Source: Oscillospiraceae bacterium
GTDB lineage: Bacteria; Bacillota; Clostridia; Oscillospirales; Oscillospiraceae
Length of the DNA: 64,000 nt
NCBI GenBank assembly: GCA_009777775.1
Contig: WRLE01000012.1
Span: 1 to 64,000 of the forward strand
Reading direction: 5' to 3'
This document shows positions 39,527-46,388 of this stretch, one piece after another. Below the pieces are notes generated by a model. That model ran no database searches. It worked only from the letters and a program-made list of their open reading frames with translations, and was not told the DNA's origin. A program made the translations under genes and the position numbers. Position 1 is the first letter of the stretch. Every line of letters begins with the position of its first letter.

Positions 39527-41209
39527 TTATGCCTGCGAGCGAAGAAGGCTCGATAAGATGTAGGTGATATTATCTGTACCTGCATCAATATAACTGGCTT
39601 CATTTATAGCTGCAAGCTGCTCTAAAATGTCAGTATTTAAACTATTGGTTTCAGACTCGTATCCAATTGTATAAATGGGTATTTTCAGAGCGGCAATGAT
39701 GGGACTCATTCTTGTGTAATCTAATCCCACATTGCTGTCACCGTCTGTCAACACGAAAATCACCAGCTTCGTATCTGGGTTTTCGTCTTGGTATTCCAGC
39801 ATCATTTGTAAGGTCACAGCCAATGCATCGTACATAGCTGTCAATCCACCATCGCTCATGTTGCTGATGGCGTTAGAGAAATAGGACTGCTGCTTGCCGT
39901 CAAAGGGAGCAATCGGCACTGCGATATTCACTCTATCTGCGAATGTTACCAAGCCAATATTATTGTTTGGGTCTATGGAATTTATAGCGCCTCGCAAACC
40001 AGTCTTTAGTCTTAATAATGGCGTACCGCCCATGCTTCCAGAGACATCGGCAATGAAAACTGCAGTTATGTTGGATGACCCACCCCTAACAGAGCGGTAT
40101 ATGCTGCTAAGTCCGCCAGCGATAGTGGCTGATATCAATACATCTGAGCTGTGGTTGGCAACAATAGAATCAAGGGAGCCAGCTCCAGCATTGACGCAAT
40201 ACTCTGAGAACGCCTCCGCGATCTGCGTTTTCACAGAACTAAGATCACCTACAGTATAAATTGGGTTGTTTTGTGCTAACCCAAAGGGTATAAACTTAAA
40301 GCCAGATGTGAACTCTGATGTATTTTTATATGAATTATAATCCAGTACATAACCATCGAGGATACCTCGTAAAAACGAGCTTTTCAACTGAGCACTGTCA
40401 TTGGCAATGAGTGTTATGTTGTTTTGCAATTGTCGTAGACCTTCGACAGCGGTTTCGCTAAGGGGAATTCCATTATCAAATTCGTACAAAACAGATAAGA
40501 TGAAGTTTAAGCCATCTGGATTTTGCAATGGGTCAACATAGCCAATGGAAAGCTCGCCGTTGTGGACCTTATTAACAAGGGCTGAAAAATCATCAGCATC
40601 ATTTGTGTCTTTGATGACAATGCCAGATATGCCTCTGACTGTAGAATCTGTAAGTAGGCTTATCGAAGTGTTCCCCAATGACAGTAGCTCGCCGTAAATT
40701 TTGTTTACTGGAATAATAAGGTCTGGTGTATATTTGCCCGATAATATAAAGTTTGTACCGAGCGCAGAGTCAATCGCCCTTACGCCCACCGAAACTTGCT
40801 CGCCACTAATCGTGATTGCTGCATCGTTAAATTCCCTTGCTGCATTGATAATCTCGGGGTTAGTAGAATATACAGTAATATAACTGGGAGTAATTGGATT
40901 AACTACGAATGGATATTCAGAAATATCGGGAAGTGATTGGGTTTCATGGGATAAATCCAAGTCGAATACATCATTGGGATCGAGCCTTACGGGCAATGTG
41001 TTAGCGCTGACATTCTTTGCAAGCACTGACAGCTCCGATCTTGCATCATTATAGCTCATGCTTCTTTGGCTACCGCCGAAGATACCGCCTGAGCTGCTAC
41101 CGCTGCTACTGCTATTGTTGCCGCCAGAGTTGTTTTTACAGGAACTTAATGTTATTAGCATCATGGATACTAATAATATAATACCCACAATTCTTTTATT
41201 ATGCTTCAA
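39527..41209 (-). CDS. VWA-domain lipoprotein with a solute-binding-like domain
   Basis: 560 residues from TTG 41209, which has AGGA at good spacing; ATG 41218 overlaps that site. Lipobox LSSC followed by a Ser/Gly linker. About 60-350 resembles a type II periplasmic-binding protein of the extracellular-phosphate or SBP_bac_11 kind (TPSYITVYSTNPEIINAARE, then DLIIPVNKIYGELLSLGN). About 380-555 is a VWA domain with MIDAS DVSGSMGG and DGGLTAMYDALAVTLQ and a DGDSN Asp. Predicted extracellular, divalent-cation-dependent binding. It is co-oriented between a helical membrane protein (41316-42071) and the PotD-like gene. Confidence 0.85.
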   Translation of the reverse strand: MKHNKRIVGIILLVSMMLITLSSCKNNSGGNNSSSSGSSSGGIFGGSQRSMSYNDARSELSVLAKNVSANTLPVRLDPNDVFDLDLSHETQSLPDISEYPFVVNPITPSYITVYSTNPEIINAAREFNDAAITISGEQVSVGVRAIDSALGTNFILSGKYTPDLIIPVNKIYGELLSLGNTSISLLTDSTVRGISGIVIKDTNDADDFSALVNKVHNGELSIGYVDPLQNPDGLNFILSVLYEFDNGIPLSETAVEGLRQLQNNITLIANDSAQLKSSFLRGILDGYVLDYNSYKNTSEFTSGFKFIPFGLAQNNPIYTVGDLSSVKTQIAEAFSEYCVNAGAGSLDSIVANHSSDVLISATIAGGLSSIYRSVRGGSSNITAVFIADVSGSMGGTPLLRLKTGLRGAINSIDPNNNIGLVTFADRVNIAVPIAPFDGKQQSYFSNAISNMSDGGLTAMYDALAVTLQMMLEYQDENPDTKLVIFVLTDGDSNVGLDYTRMSPIIAALKIPIYTIGYESETNSLNTDILEQLAAINEASYIDAGTDNITYILSSLLRSQA

Positions 41210-41315
41210 CTTAATCATCCTTTCATATTTCAAGGGAATTGACAGTGCAACTTGTAAATTGCACTGTCTTTTTAAATAGTCACAACTTTTTTCATCTATC
41301 AGTAACTATGAGTGA

Positions 41316-42071
41316 TTAGCCAGTGCTTTGAAATGGCTGCTGGGTGGTCTTTTCGTCGAATATTTTAGAAGGCAATGCAAGGTTTTCCAATGCTTGAATC
41401 CATGCTTCTGTGTCAGTATTTGATTGATTGCCCAATCTTTTGCTGCTGATTGCGGTTGAAGCGCGGACGAGAAACCTTTGATTCGTCTCGAAAACATCCT
41501 CGTTGGCACTAAGAACCCGTTTTAGGAGATTTTGAAACTCGATTTCCTCATTTGAATCTATTATTCCAACTGTTTTTTCCACAATCCCACGATTGACCGC
41601 TGTCATTAAATTACGTAGTATCGTTTGTTCAGCAAGTCTCAATGTGGAAATGGCTTCGTTTAAATATCCTGCATTATTTAATGCAATTAGTTTTTCAAAG
41701 CTTTCTTGCTGCTCAATGATTATATTAATTTGTCTAATGCAGTCATCATATTGCTCAGTTAAACTTGGGTGTTTCTCTTTACAATGGATAAGCATTTCAC
41801 GAACGCTGTCAGGTGTTAGGGTTTCTAAATCTGGTAGTATTATTTCGTATTCCGGTTCCTTTTTCTTGCTTTTTCGTTTTTTTGGAATAAAAGCGAAAGC
41901 GAGGGCGATAAATGAGAACACAGCAAAGGGAGCAAAGAGCAAGTTTAACCTGTTTGCCATAATGATTCCCATTTCAAGTATAATTGCTGTTCTCATTACT
42001 CGGGGTATAACATACCCAGCGACTGCCAAAACGAGGACTAGCAAACCAGCTATAAACGGTTTTTTCCGCAT
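41316..42071 (-). CDS. Membrane protein with cytoplasmic helical domain, XpaC-like
   Basis: 251 residues from ATG 42071 (GGAGG seven bases upstream). Two N-terminal hydrophobic helices (PFIAGLLVLVLAVAGYVIPR and LLFAPFAVFSFIALAFAFIP), then a basic stop-transfer (KKRKSKKKEPEYE). The remaining ~170 residues are all helical (CIRQINIIIEQQESFEKLIA, LRLAEQTILRNLMTAVNRG). The layout resembles XpaC-type proteins that pair with TelA and VWA proteins in toxic-anion-resistance-like operons, but the match is by architecture only. Confidence 0.6.
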   Translation of the reverse strand: MRKKPFIAGLLVLVLAVAGYVIPRVMRTAIILEMGIIMANRLNLLFAPFAVFSFIALAFAFIPKKRKSKKKEPEYEIILPDLETLTPDSVREMLIHCKEKHPSLTEQYDDCIRQINIIIEQQESFEKLIALNNAGYLNEAISTLRLAEQTILRNLMTAVNRGIVEKTVGIIDSNEEIEFQNLLKRVLSANEDVFETNQRFLVRASTAISSKRLGNQSNTDTEAWIQALENLALPSKIFDEKTTQQPFQSTG

Positions 42072-42249
42072 AATCGCGCCTCCTTTCTGATACTTTATGC
42101 TATGTAGCAATGTGCGAAAGTAGTTCTACAATATCACAAAACACTATTATTCGCAACTGATCCTTTATTTTTGTAACGTATAAAAGTTAATAGTAACAGG
42201 TGTGATAGAATCCTGTATCTTGCTATTCATTGCATACATCGTACGCACC

Positions 42250-42340
42250 ACCAGTGTCATCTTGAGCGACAGCGAAAGATCTCATTACACCAAACTGTAG
42301 ATAATTGAGATTCTACGGTCGCAGGCTCCCTCTTAAATTG
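42250..42340. repeat. Decayed dispersed repeat (TCATCTTGAGCGACAGCGAA type)
   Basis: GTGTCATCTTGAGCGACAGC then GAAAGATCTC, and after a short gap GAGATTCTACGGTCGCAGGC. These halves mirror the widespread bacterial repeat in which TCATTCTGAGCG...GAATCTC faces GAGATTCTTCGGTCGC. A mutated copy, with no coding role. Confidence 0.6.
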
Positions 42341-42388
42341 CACTGGATTTTTGCTCTATGACTTGTAACGAGCGGTCACAGACAAAGC

Positions 42389-42428
42389 GGTGCATTGCTT
42401 TTCATAGATAATTAAAAAGCAATGCACC
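42389..42428. terminator. Perfect 14-bp hairpin before the tandem repeat
   Basis: GGTGCATTGCTTTT (42389-42402), 12-nt loop, AAAAGCAATGCACC (42415-42428). On either strand the stem ends in A/T-rich arms that can serve as U-tract, so it may be a bidirectional terminator. Confidence 0.6.
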
Positions 42429-42533
42429 ATTTCTTATGTCGCTGGTGTCATTTCTTATGTCGCTGGTGTCGTTTCTTACGTCGCAGACATCGTTTCTTAC
42501 GTCGTTGGTATCATTTGTTACGTTGCGTGAATT
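42429..42533. repeat. 21-bp tandem repeat, five units
   Basis: ATTTCTTATGTCGCTGGTGTC at 42429 and 42450, then three diverged copies at 42471, 42492 and 42513. No spacers, so not CRISPR. Lies in the 500-bp gap (42072-42573) without a recognised gene. Confidence 0.85.
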
Positions 42534-42573
42534 GCTTAAACTGTCATCATCTATAATATTAATGATATACTAA

Positions 42574-43662
42574 TCACTCATCATTATGATAAAGTCTACA
42601 ACCACCATTGCATAGTTTGTTGTAATCACAACTGATACAGGCATCGTCTTTATTCTTTGTTCTAAACTCGTTCAGAGCTTTGCCATATATCCAGTTGTAA
42701 AAAGTGAGGTCCTGTACATCGCCAAATGGCTCATTCAAAAATGAGCATGGTTTGTACATGCCATTCACATCAATTGCAATTACTGCATTTCCTCCAAGAC
42801 AACCATTGTAATCGAATTTCTGGTATGTTTTTAAACTAGAATAATTGCTTTCTGCTAATACTTCAAAGAGGGAACAATCGAATAAAAACATGACTCGCTT
42901 ATTATTTTTTTGCAATTTCTTAAGGCGTTCTGGTAATTCACCTATGATATTATCCAAGGAAAGATCATGTGTATCCACATTCTTACTAGTAGTTTTATAT
43001 CGCAAAAATAATACTGCTTTTATTCCGGCTTTTTTTGCGTTTAGAAGAATTTCATCAAGATACGGTAAAGTTTCAGTACTCAACAAAAGATTTAAGCTTG
43101 GTTTATGACCAGTTGCCTTTCGGTAAGTGATCATCGCTGGTATTATATGGTCTATATCTTCTGCTGTGTGTATACTGAAATGAACATTGCCAAATACTAT
43201 ACAAGCATTGGCAAATTCCTTAGTCATGGTCAGTCCGTTTGTTGTCATATTTGGTAAGATATGCTTTTCTCTGGCATATGCGGCTATATCGATAATATGT
43301 GGATGTAAAGTTGGTTCGCCTCCACCAAAAGACAATGAAAAGACGTTTAATTCAGATAACTTGTCAATTACAGATTTAGCTTTATCAAAAGAAATGTCTA
43401 TTGGTTTATCTGTTTCATTAGTATTATAACATCCGTGACAAAACAAATTACATCGAGTTGTAATGGCGAAATGTGCATCTATGGGAGCAGAAAATATATT
43501 GTCAACTAGTATTGCTCCTTTTGTTTTTGGTATATTGTATTTATTTGCATATTTTTCATCCACATAAGCCAAAAAAGCAGGTTTTTCGTTAAAGATGATT
43601 CCCCCGAAGCTTTCCCGCCGAATTTTTTTTATTATTGGGTATTTTAATGAACCATCACTCAT
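42574..43662 (-). CDS. Radical SAM / SPASM-domain protein
   Basis: 362 residues. Radical SAM [4Fe-4S] motif CNLFCHGC (Cys71, 75, 78), the GGEP motif VFSLSFGGGEPTLHPHI, and a C-terminal SPASM set: NGCLGGNAVIAIDVNGMYKP followed by CSFL and DACISCDYNKLCNGGC. The N-terminal ~60 residues (GGIIFNEKPAFLAYVDEKYA) resemble a PqqD/RRE-like peptide-recognition segment. SPASM proteins often modify ribosomally made peptides. The gene lies 14 bp after a small membrane protein (43677-44171), and no obvious precursor peptide gene is seen. Confidence 0.85.
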   Translation of the reverse strand: MSDGSLKYPIIKKIRRESFGGIIFNEKPAFLAYVDEKYANKYNIPKTKGAILVDNIFSAPIDAHFAITTRCNLFCHGCYNTNETDKPIDISFDKAKSVIDKLSELNVFSLSFGGGEPTLHPHIIDIAAYAREKHILPNMTTNGLTMTKEFANACIVFGNVHFSIHTAEDIDHIIPAMITYRKATGHKPSLNLLLSTETLPYLDEILLNAKKAGIKAVLFLRYKTTSKNVDTHDLSLDNIIGELPERLKKLQKNNKRVMFLFDCSLFEVLAESNYSSLKTYQKFDYNGCLGGNAVIAIDVNGMYKPCSFLNEPFGDVQDLTFYNWIYGKALNEFRTKNKDDACISCDYNKLCNGGCRLYHNDE

Positions 43663-43676
43663 TTATCTATTCTCAA

Positions 43677-44171
43677 CTACATATCTATTAGTAAGTAAGT
43701 GCCACATATACTAACAACAACCATCACAGCAGAAAAAAGGAACATTAACATAAACCATTTGGCTTTTGTTAATCTATTCATGTTATCTAAAATCTTTGCA
43801 GAAAGATAAATAGGGAAATACACCCCAATTGTATGTATTAATAAAGTCCATATGATTAATATAAATATTAGTAAACTGTTACCATATGACGAAATTTGGA
43901 TTACACAAAAAATAATCCAAAAAACTGCTGCTATTATGGAGAATGGTAACACTAGCTTTAGCAGACGAGTTTTTATAACATTTAAGTTGATTTCGTTGCT
44001 GTTTATATCTAAACCAATTGCTGTTCCTGTCCAAATTGATAGAGTTGCTGGTAAGGAAACAATCCATCCAAATAGAGCGATAAGTGGAATATAGCCTCCA
44101 GCTCCTGAAAAATTCGCCATGTTGAAGGGGCGAATACGCAAAATTCGTGCTCTCTTTTTTATACGATTCAT
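43677..44171 (-). CDS. Membrane protein partnered with the radical SAM gene
   Basis: 164 residues, AAAGGAG before ATG 44171. A basic N-terminus (MNRIKKRARILRIRPFNMAN) with a Gly-rich FSGAGGYIPL, then four hydrophobic helices (IALFGWIVSLPATLSIWTGT, VLPFSIIAAVFWIIFCVI, LLIFILIIWTLLIHTIGVYF, WFMLMFLFSAVMVVVSICGT). No named family is recognised. The 14-bp spacing to the radical SAM gene indicates co-transcription, so it may export or immunise against a product of that enzyme. Confidence 0.55.
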   Translation of the reverse strand: MNRIKKRARILRIRPFNMANFSGAGGYIPLIALFGWIVSLPATLSIWTGTAIGLDINSNEINLNVIKTRLLKLVLPFSIIAAVFWIIFCVIQISSYGNSLLIFILIIWTLLIHTIGVYFPIYLSAKILDNMNRLTKAKWFMLMFLFSAVMVVVSICGTYLLIDM

Positions 44172-44296
44172 TCACTACTCCTTTACAACTCATTCAAAGA
44201 GGTTTACTTAGTCCTTTATATATTGTCTAAACTTTACGCACAATATCATATAATTTAAACAATAGCAAATTTATATTCAATTCTATCAAAATAATG

Positions 44297-44334
44297 CACA
44301 AAGCATTGAAACACAAGGGTTCCAATGCTTTGTG
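44297..44334. terminator. Hairpin next to the tRNA-Ala-derived repeat
   Basis: CACAAAGCATTG (44297-44308) and CAATGCTTTGTG (44323-44334), arms extendable by a few pairs. It follows the 3' end of the tRNA-like repeat (44363-44409) on the minus strand and was probably the original terminator of the tRNA-Ala gene before integration. Confidence 0.7.
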
Positions 44335-44362
44335 TGTAAATGAAAACGAACAAAAGAATAAC

Positions 44363-44409
44363 TGGTGGACCCGACGCGGATCGAACGCGCGACCCCCTGA
44401 ATGCCATTC
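44363..44409 (-). other. Attachment-site repeat: 47-bp copy of the tRNA-Ala(GGC) 3' end
   Basis: Identical over 47 bp to 51774-51820, the 3' part (CCA end, acceptor 3' strand, T arm, variable loop, anticodon loop 3' half) of the intact tRNA-Ala gene. The match ends sharply on both sides. The 5' half is missing, so it is not a functional tRNA. Both copies are in the same orientation and bracket the defence genes, as expected for the far attachment site of an integrated island. Confidence 0.9.
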
Positions 44410-44537
44410 CCTTTAGTGATAGCCATTCATGCGGCATCGAAATAAGTGGCATCCCTATTTTTGTTGATAACATTACATACATTTTATTCTAGCTAATAAA
44501 ATTCAAATCCGCATCAGTCTTATTGATAATATTTATA

Positions 44538-44569
44538 TTGCATATACTAATCATTTGTGTTAGTATATG
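44538..44569 (+). promoter_or_regulatory. abiEi promoter with a 10-bp perfect inverted repeat
   Basis: TTGCAT (44538-44543), 17-bp spacer, TAGTAT (44561-44566). The perfect inverted repeat CATATACTAA (44541-44550) / TTAGTATATG (44560-44569) covers the -10. AbiEi antitoxins are known to repress their own promoter through inverted repeats. The start point would fall at about 44573, one base before the ATG, so the mRNA may be leaderless. Confidence 0.8.
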
Positions 44570-44573
44570 ATAT

Positions 44574-45401
44574 ATGAATAACAATGTAGAGCGTCAACTG
44601 AAAAATGCAGGGCAAATTAAGGCATCAGAATCAGTGGATTGGATGTTAGCGCATGGTGTTTCCTCAATCACAACCAATGACCTCGCTGCTTTACTTGGCA
44701 TACCCAAAAACCACGTGCCGCAGCGTATGGCGGCGCTCAAGCAACGTAATCAGATCGTCACGCCAGCACGAGGTTTATGGGTACCTGTTCCTCCAGAGTA
44801 CATGACATGGGGAGCACCACCTGCAATCGAAATCATTGACGCCATCATGAGTCACCTAGAAACAGATTATTATATTGGTTGGCTCTCGGCGGCAGATTTA
44901 CATGGTGCTTCACACCATGCTCCGCAAGTCTTTCAGGTGGCGACATCAAGAGCGATCCGCTCAAAGACAGCAGGGCGCTCTCATTTTCAATTTTATCATC
45001 GGGAGCGTATCAGAAAAGTGTTGTTGATTCAGAAGGAAACGAAGAGCGGTATAGTCTATGTTTCAAGTAAGGAGACTACTTTACTAGATATCTGCAATGA
45101 TGTCGGGATTATCGGCGGACTGGATAATGCCGCAAATCTTATTATGGAACTATGTGACACATCTTATACGGACATGAATTCTCTCGTAGCACTTACTGAA
45201 TATTATCCGGTCACCGCCGCACGTAGACTTGGATTTCTCCTAGAGTATTTCACGGAGGTCACCGATCTTGATTATCTTAAGGCGGTTTGTGAAAAACAGA
45301 ACACATCACCGTCTATACTAGATCCGCAAGGATTGCCTATCGGCATACTCGATGCAAGCTGGTGTATTAAAGTGAATAGGGAGGTGTTACCGGACGTATG
45401 A
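44574..45401 (+). CDS. abiEi: AbiEi-type antitoxin / transcriptional regulator
   Basis: 275 residues. N-terminal winged helix (SSITTNDLAALLGIPKNHVP, then QRMAALKQRNQIVTPARGLW), then the AbiEi core GWLSAADLHGASHHAPQVFQ and VYVSSKETTLLDICNDVG, and a C-terminal toxin-neutralising region. The start ATG lies directly after an inverted-repeat promoter. It overlaps abiEii by 4 bp (ATGA). AbiE is a type IV toxin-antitoxin system with phage abortive-infection activity in lactococci. Confidence 0.9.
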   Translation: MNNNVERQLKNAGQIKASESVDWMLAHGVSSITTNDLAALLGIPKNHVPQRMAALKQRNQIVTPARGLWVPVPPEYMTWGAPPAIEIIDAIMSHLETDYYIGWLSAADLHGASHHAPQVFQVATSRAIRSKTAGRSHFQFYHRERIRKVLLIQKETKSGIVYVSSKETTLLDICNDVGIIGGLDNAANLIMELCDTSYTDMNSLVALTEYYPVTAARRLGFLLEYFTEVTDLDYLKAVCEKQNTSPSILDPQGLPIGILDASWCIKVNREVLPDV

Positions 45402-46171
45402 TTCCCTTTAACACGGTCACAGCATGGGGCGCAGTGCACCCATGGCCAACGAGAGAACAGATTGAGCAAGACTTGCTACTATCAAAAGCTATTATTGAAA
45501 TATACAACAACAAAATGCTTGCGGAAGAGTTGATATTCCGTGGTGGTACGGCTTTACATAAAATGGTGCTGCCACATCCAAGTCGATACAGTGAAGACCT
45601 GGACTTTGTCCGCTCGAGTGCCGGTGGCATAGGCGATATCATGAAAGAGTTGACTGAGCTTGGGAAGCAATCCGGCTTCACTGTTAAGACGAGAATGGGA
45701 CAATATCCAAAAGTTTACTGGCATGGCAAGGCGCAGACAGGGCGTGATTTGCGAATAAAGATTGAGATTAACACTTATGAACGCTCTCCGGTACTGTCTC
45801 TTATTGAAATCGAGTATTCAATAAACACTGATTGGTTTACTGGAAAGGCGATGGTAAAAATGTTTCAAAATGAGGAAACAGCAGCGACAAAGCTAAGAGC
45901 TCTATACCAACGGTCAAAGGGACGGGATTTGTATGACCTCTGGTTATTGACCAATGTGGTTCGAATTGATCCTGTTTTAACTTGTCAGGCGTTTGAAACA
46001 TATCGCCCTGATGGGTATACAGCAAAAAGGGCAATCGAAAACCTTGAAAAGAAAACTCGTGACAAAGGGTTTCTGACTGATATCGTGAATATGGTGTCTG
46101 CGGATACGAGCGAATATAATGCTGTGGATGCTGCCGCACAAGTCATTGAAATGTATCTTTTGAATCTATGA
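45398..46171 (+). CDS. abiEii: AbiEii-type nucleotidyltransferase toxin
   Basis: 257 residues. Nucleotidyltransferase signature FRGGTALHKMVLPHPSRYSE with DLDFVRSS (GG...S/T-x-D-x-D), then KIEINTYERSP, the third-Asp-type strand and NEETAATKLRALYQRSKGRD with LYDLWLL, as in the DUF1814/AbiEii family. The start codon is inside the abiEi stop (ATGA). It would transfer nucleotides to an RNA target (tRNA or similar), and AbiEi neutralises it. Confidence 0.9.
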   Translation: MIPFNTVTAWGAVHPWPTREQIEQDLLLSKAIIEIYNNKMLAEELIFRGGTALHKMVLPHPSRYSEDLDFVRSSAGGIGDIMKELTELGKQSGFTVKTRMGQYPKVYWHGKAQTGRDLRIKIEINTYERSPVLSLIEIEYSINTDWFTGKAMVKMFQNEETAATKLRALYQRSKGRDLYDLWLLTNVVRIDPVLTCQAFETYRPDGYTAKRAIENLEKKTRDKGFLTDIVNMVSADTSEYNAVDAAAQVIEMYLLNL

Positions 46172-46388
46172 AGTATGTCAATCAATGATTATATGGACAA
46201 CCAAAGGTCTTCCATTTGGGAACTCAATAAATCTGACGTAACGAAACGGTACGCAAGACTATAAAACTTTTGAAGCGACAAGACTGCATAGCCGCCCTCG
46301 CATCGCAGGGGCGATCAACGGAGTCCATCCTGCATTGCTCGCCACATGATGGAGCAACGCTGACAATGCCAAGAACCTGTTTATGAGG
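46172..46388. other. Intergenic stretch between abiEii and res, no gene seen
   Basis: 217 bp between two convergent units. No convincing ORF or strong terminator was found; only a weak hairpin around CCGCCCTCGCATCGCAGGGG. Nothing more can be supported. Confidence 0.5.

Noticed and set aside
42429..42533. A CRISPR array at 42429-42533 (or at 35513-35560)
   Set aside because: The units are directly tandem, with no spacers, and there are no cas genes in the window.
44363..44409. A second tRNA-Ala gene
   Set aside because: Only the 3' 47 nt are present; the acceptor 5' strand, D arm and anticodon 5' half are absent, so it cannot fold as a tRNA.
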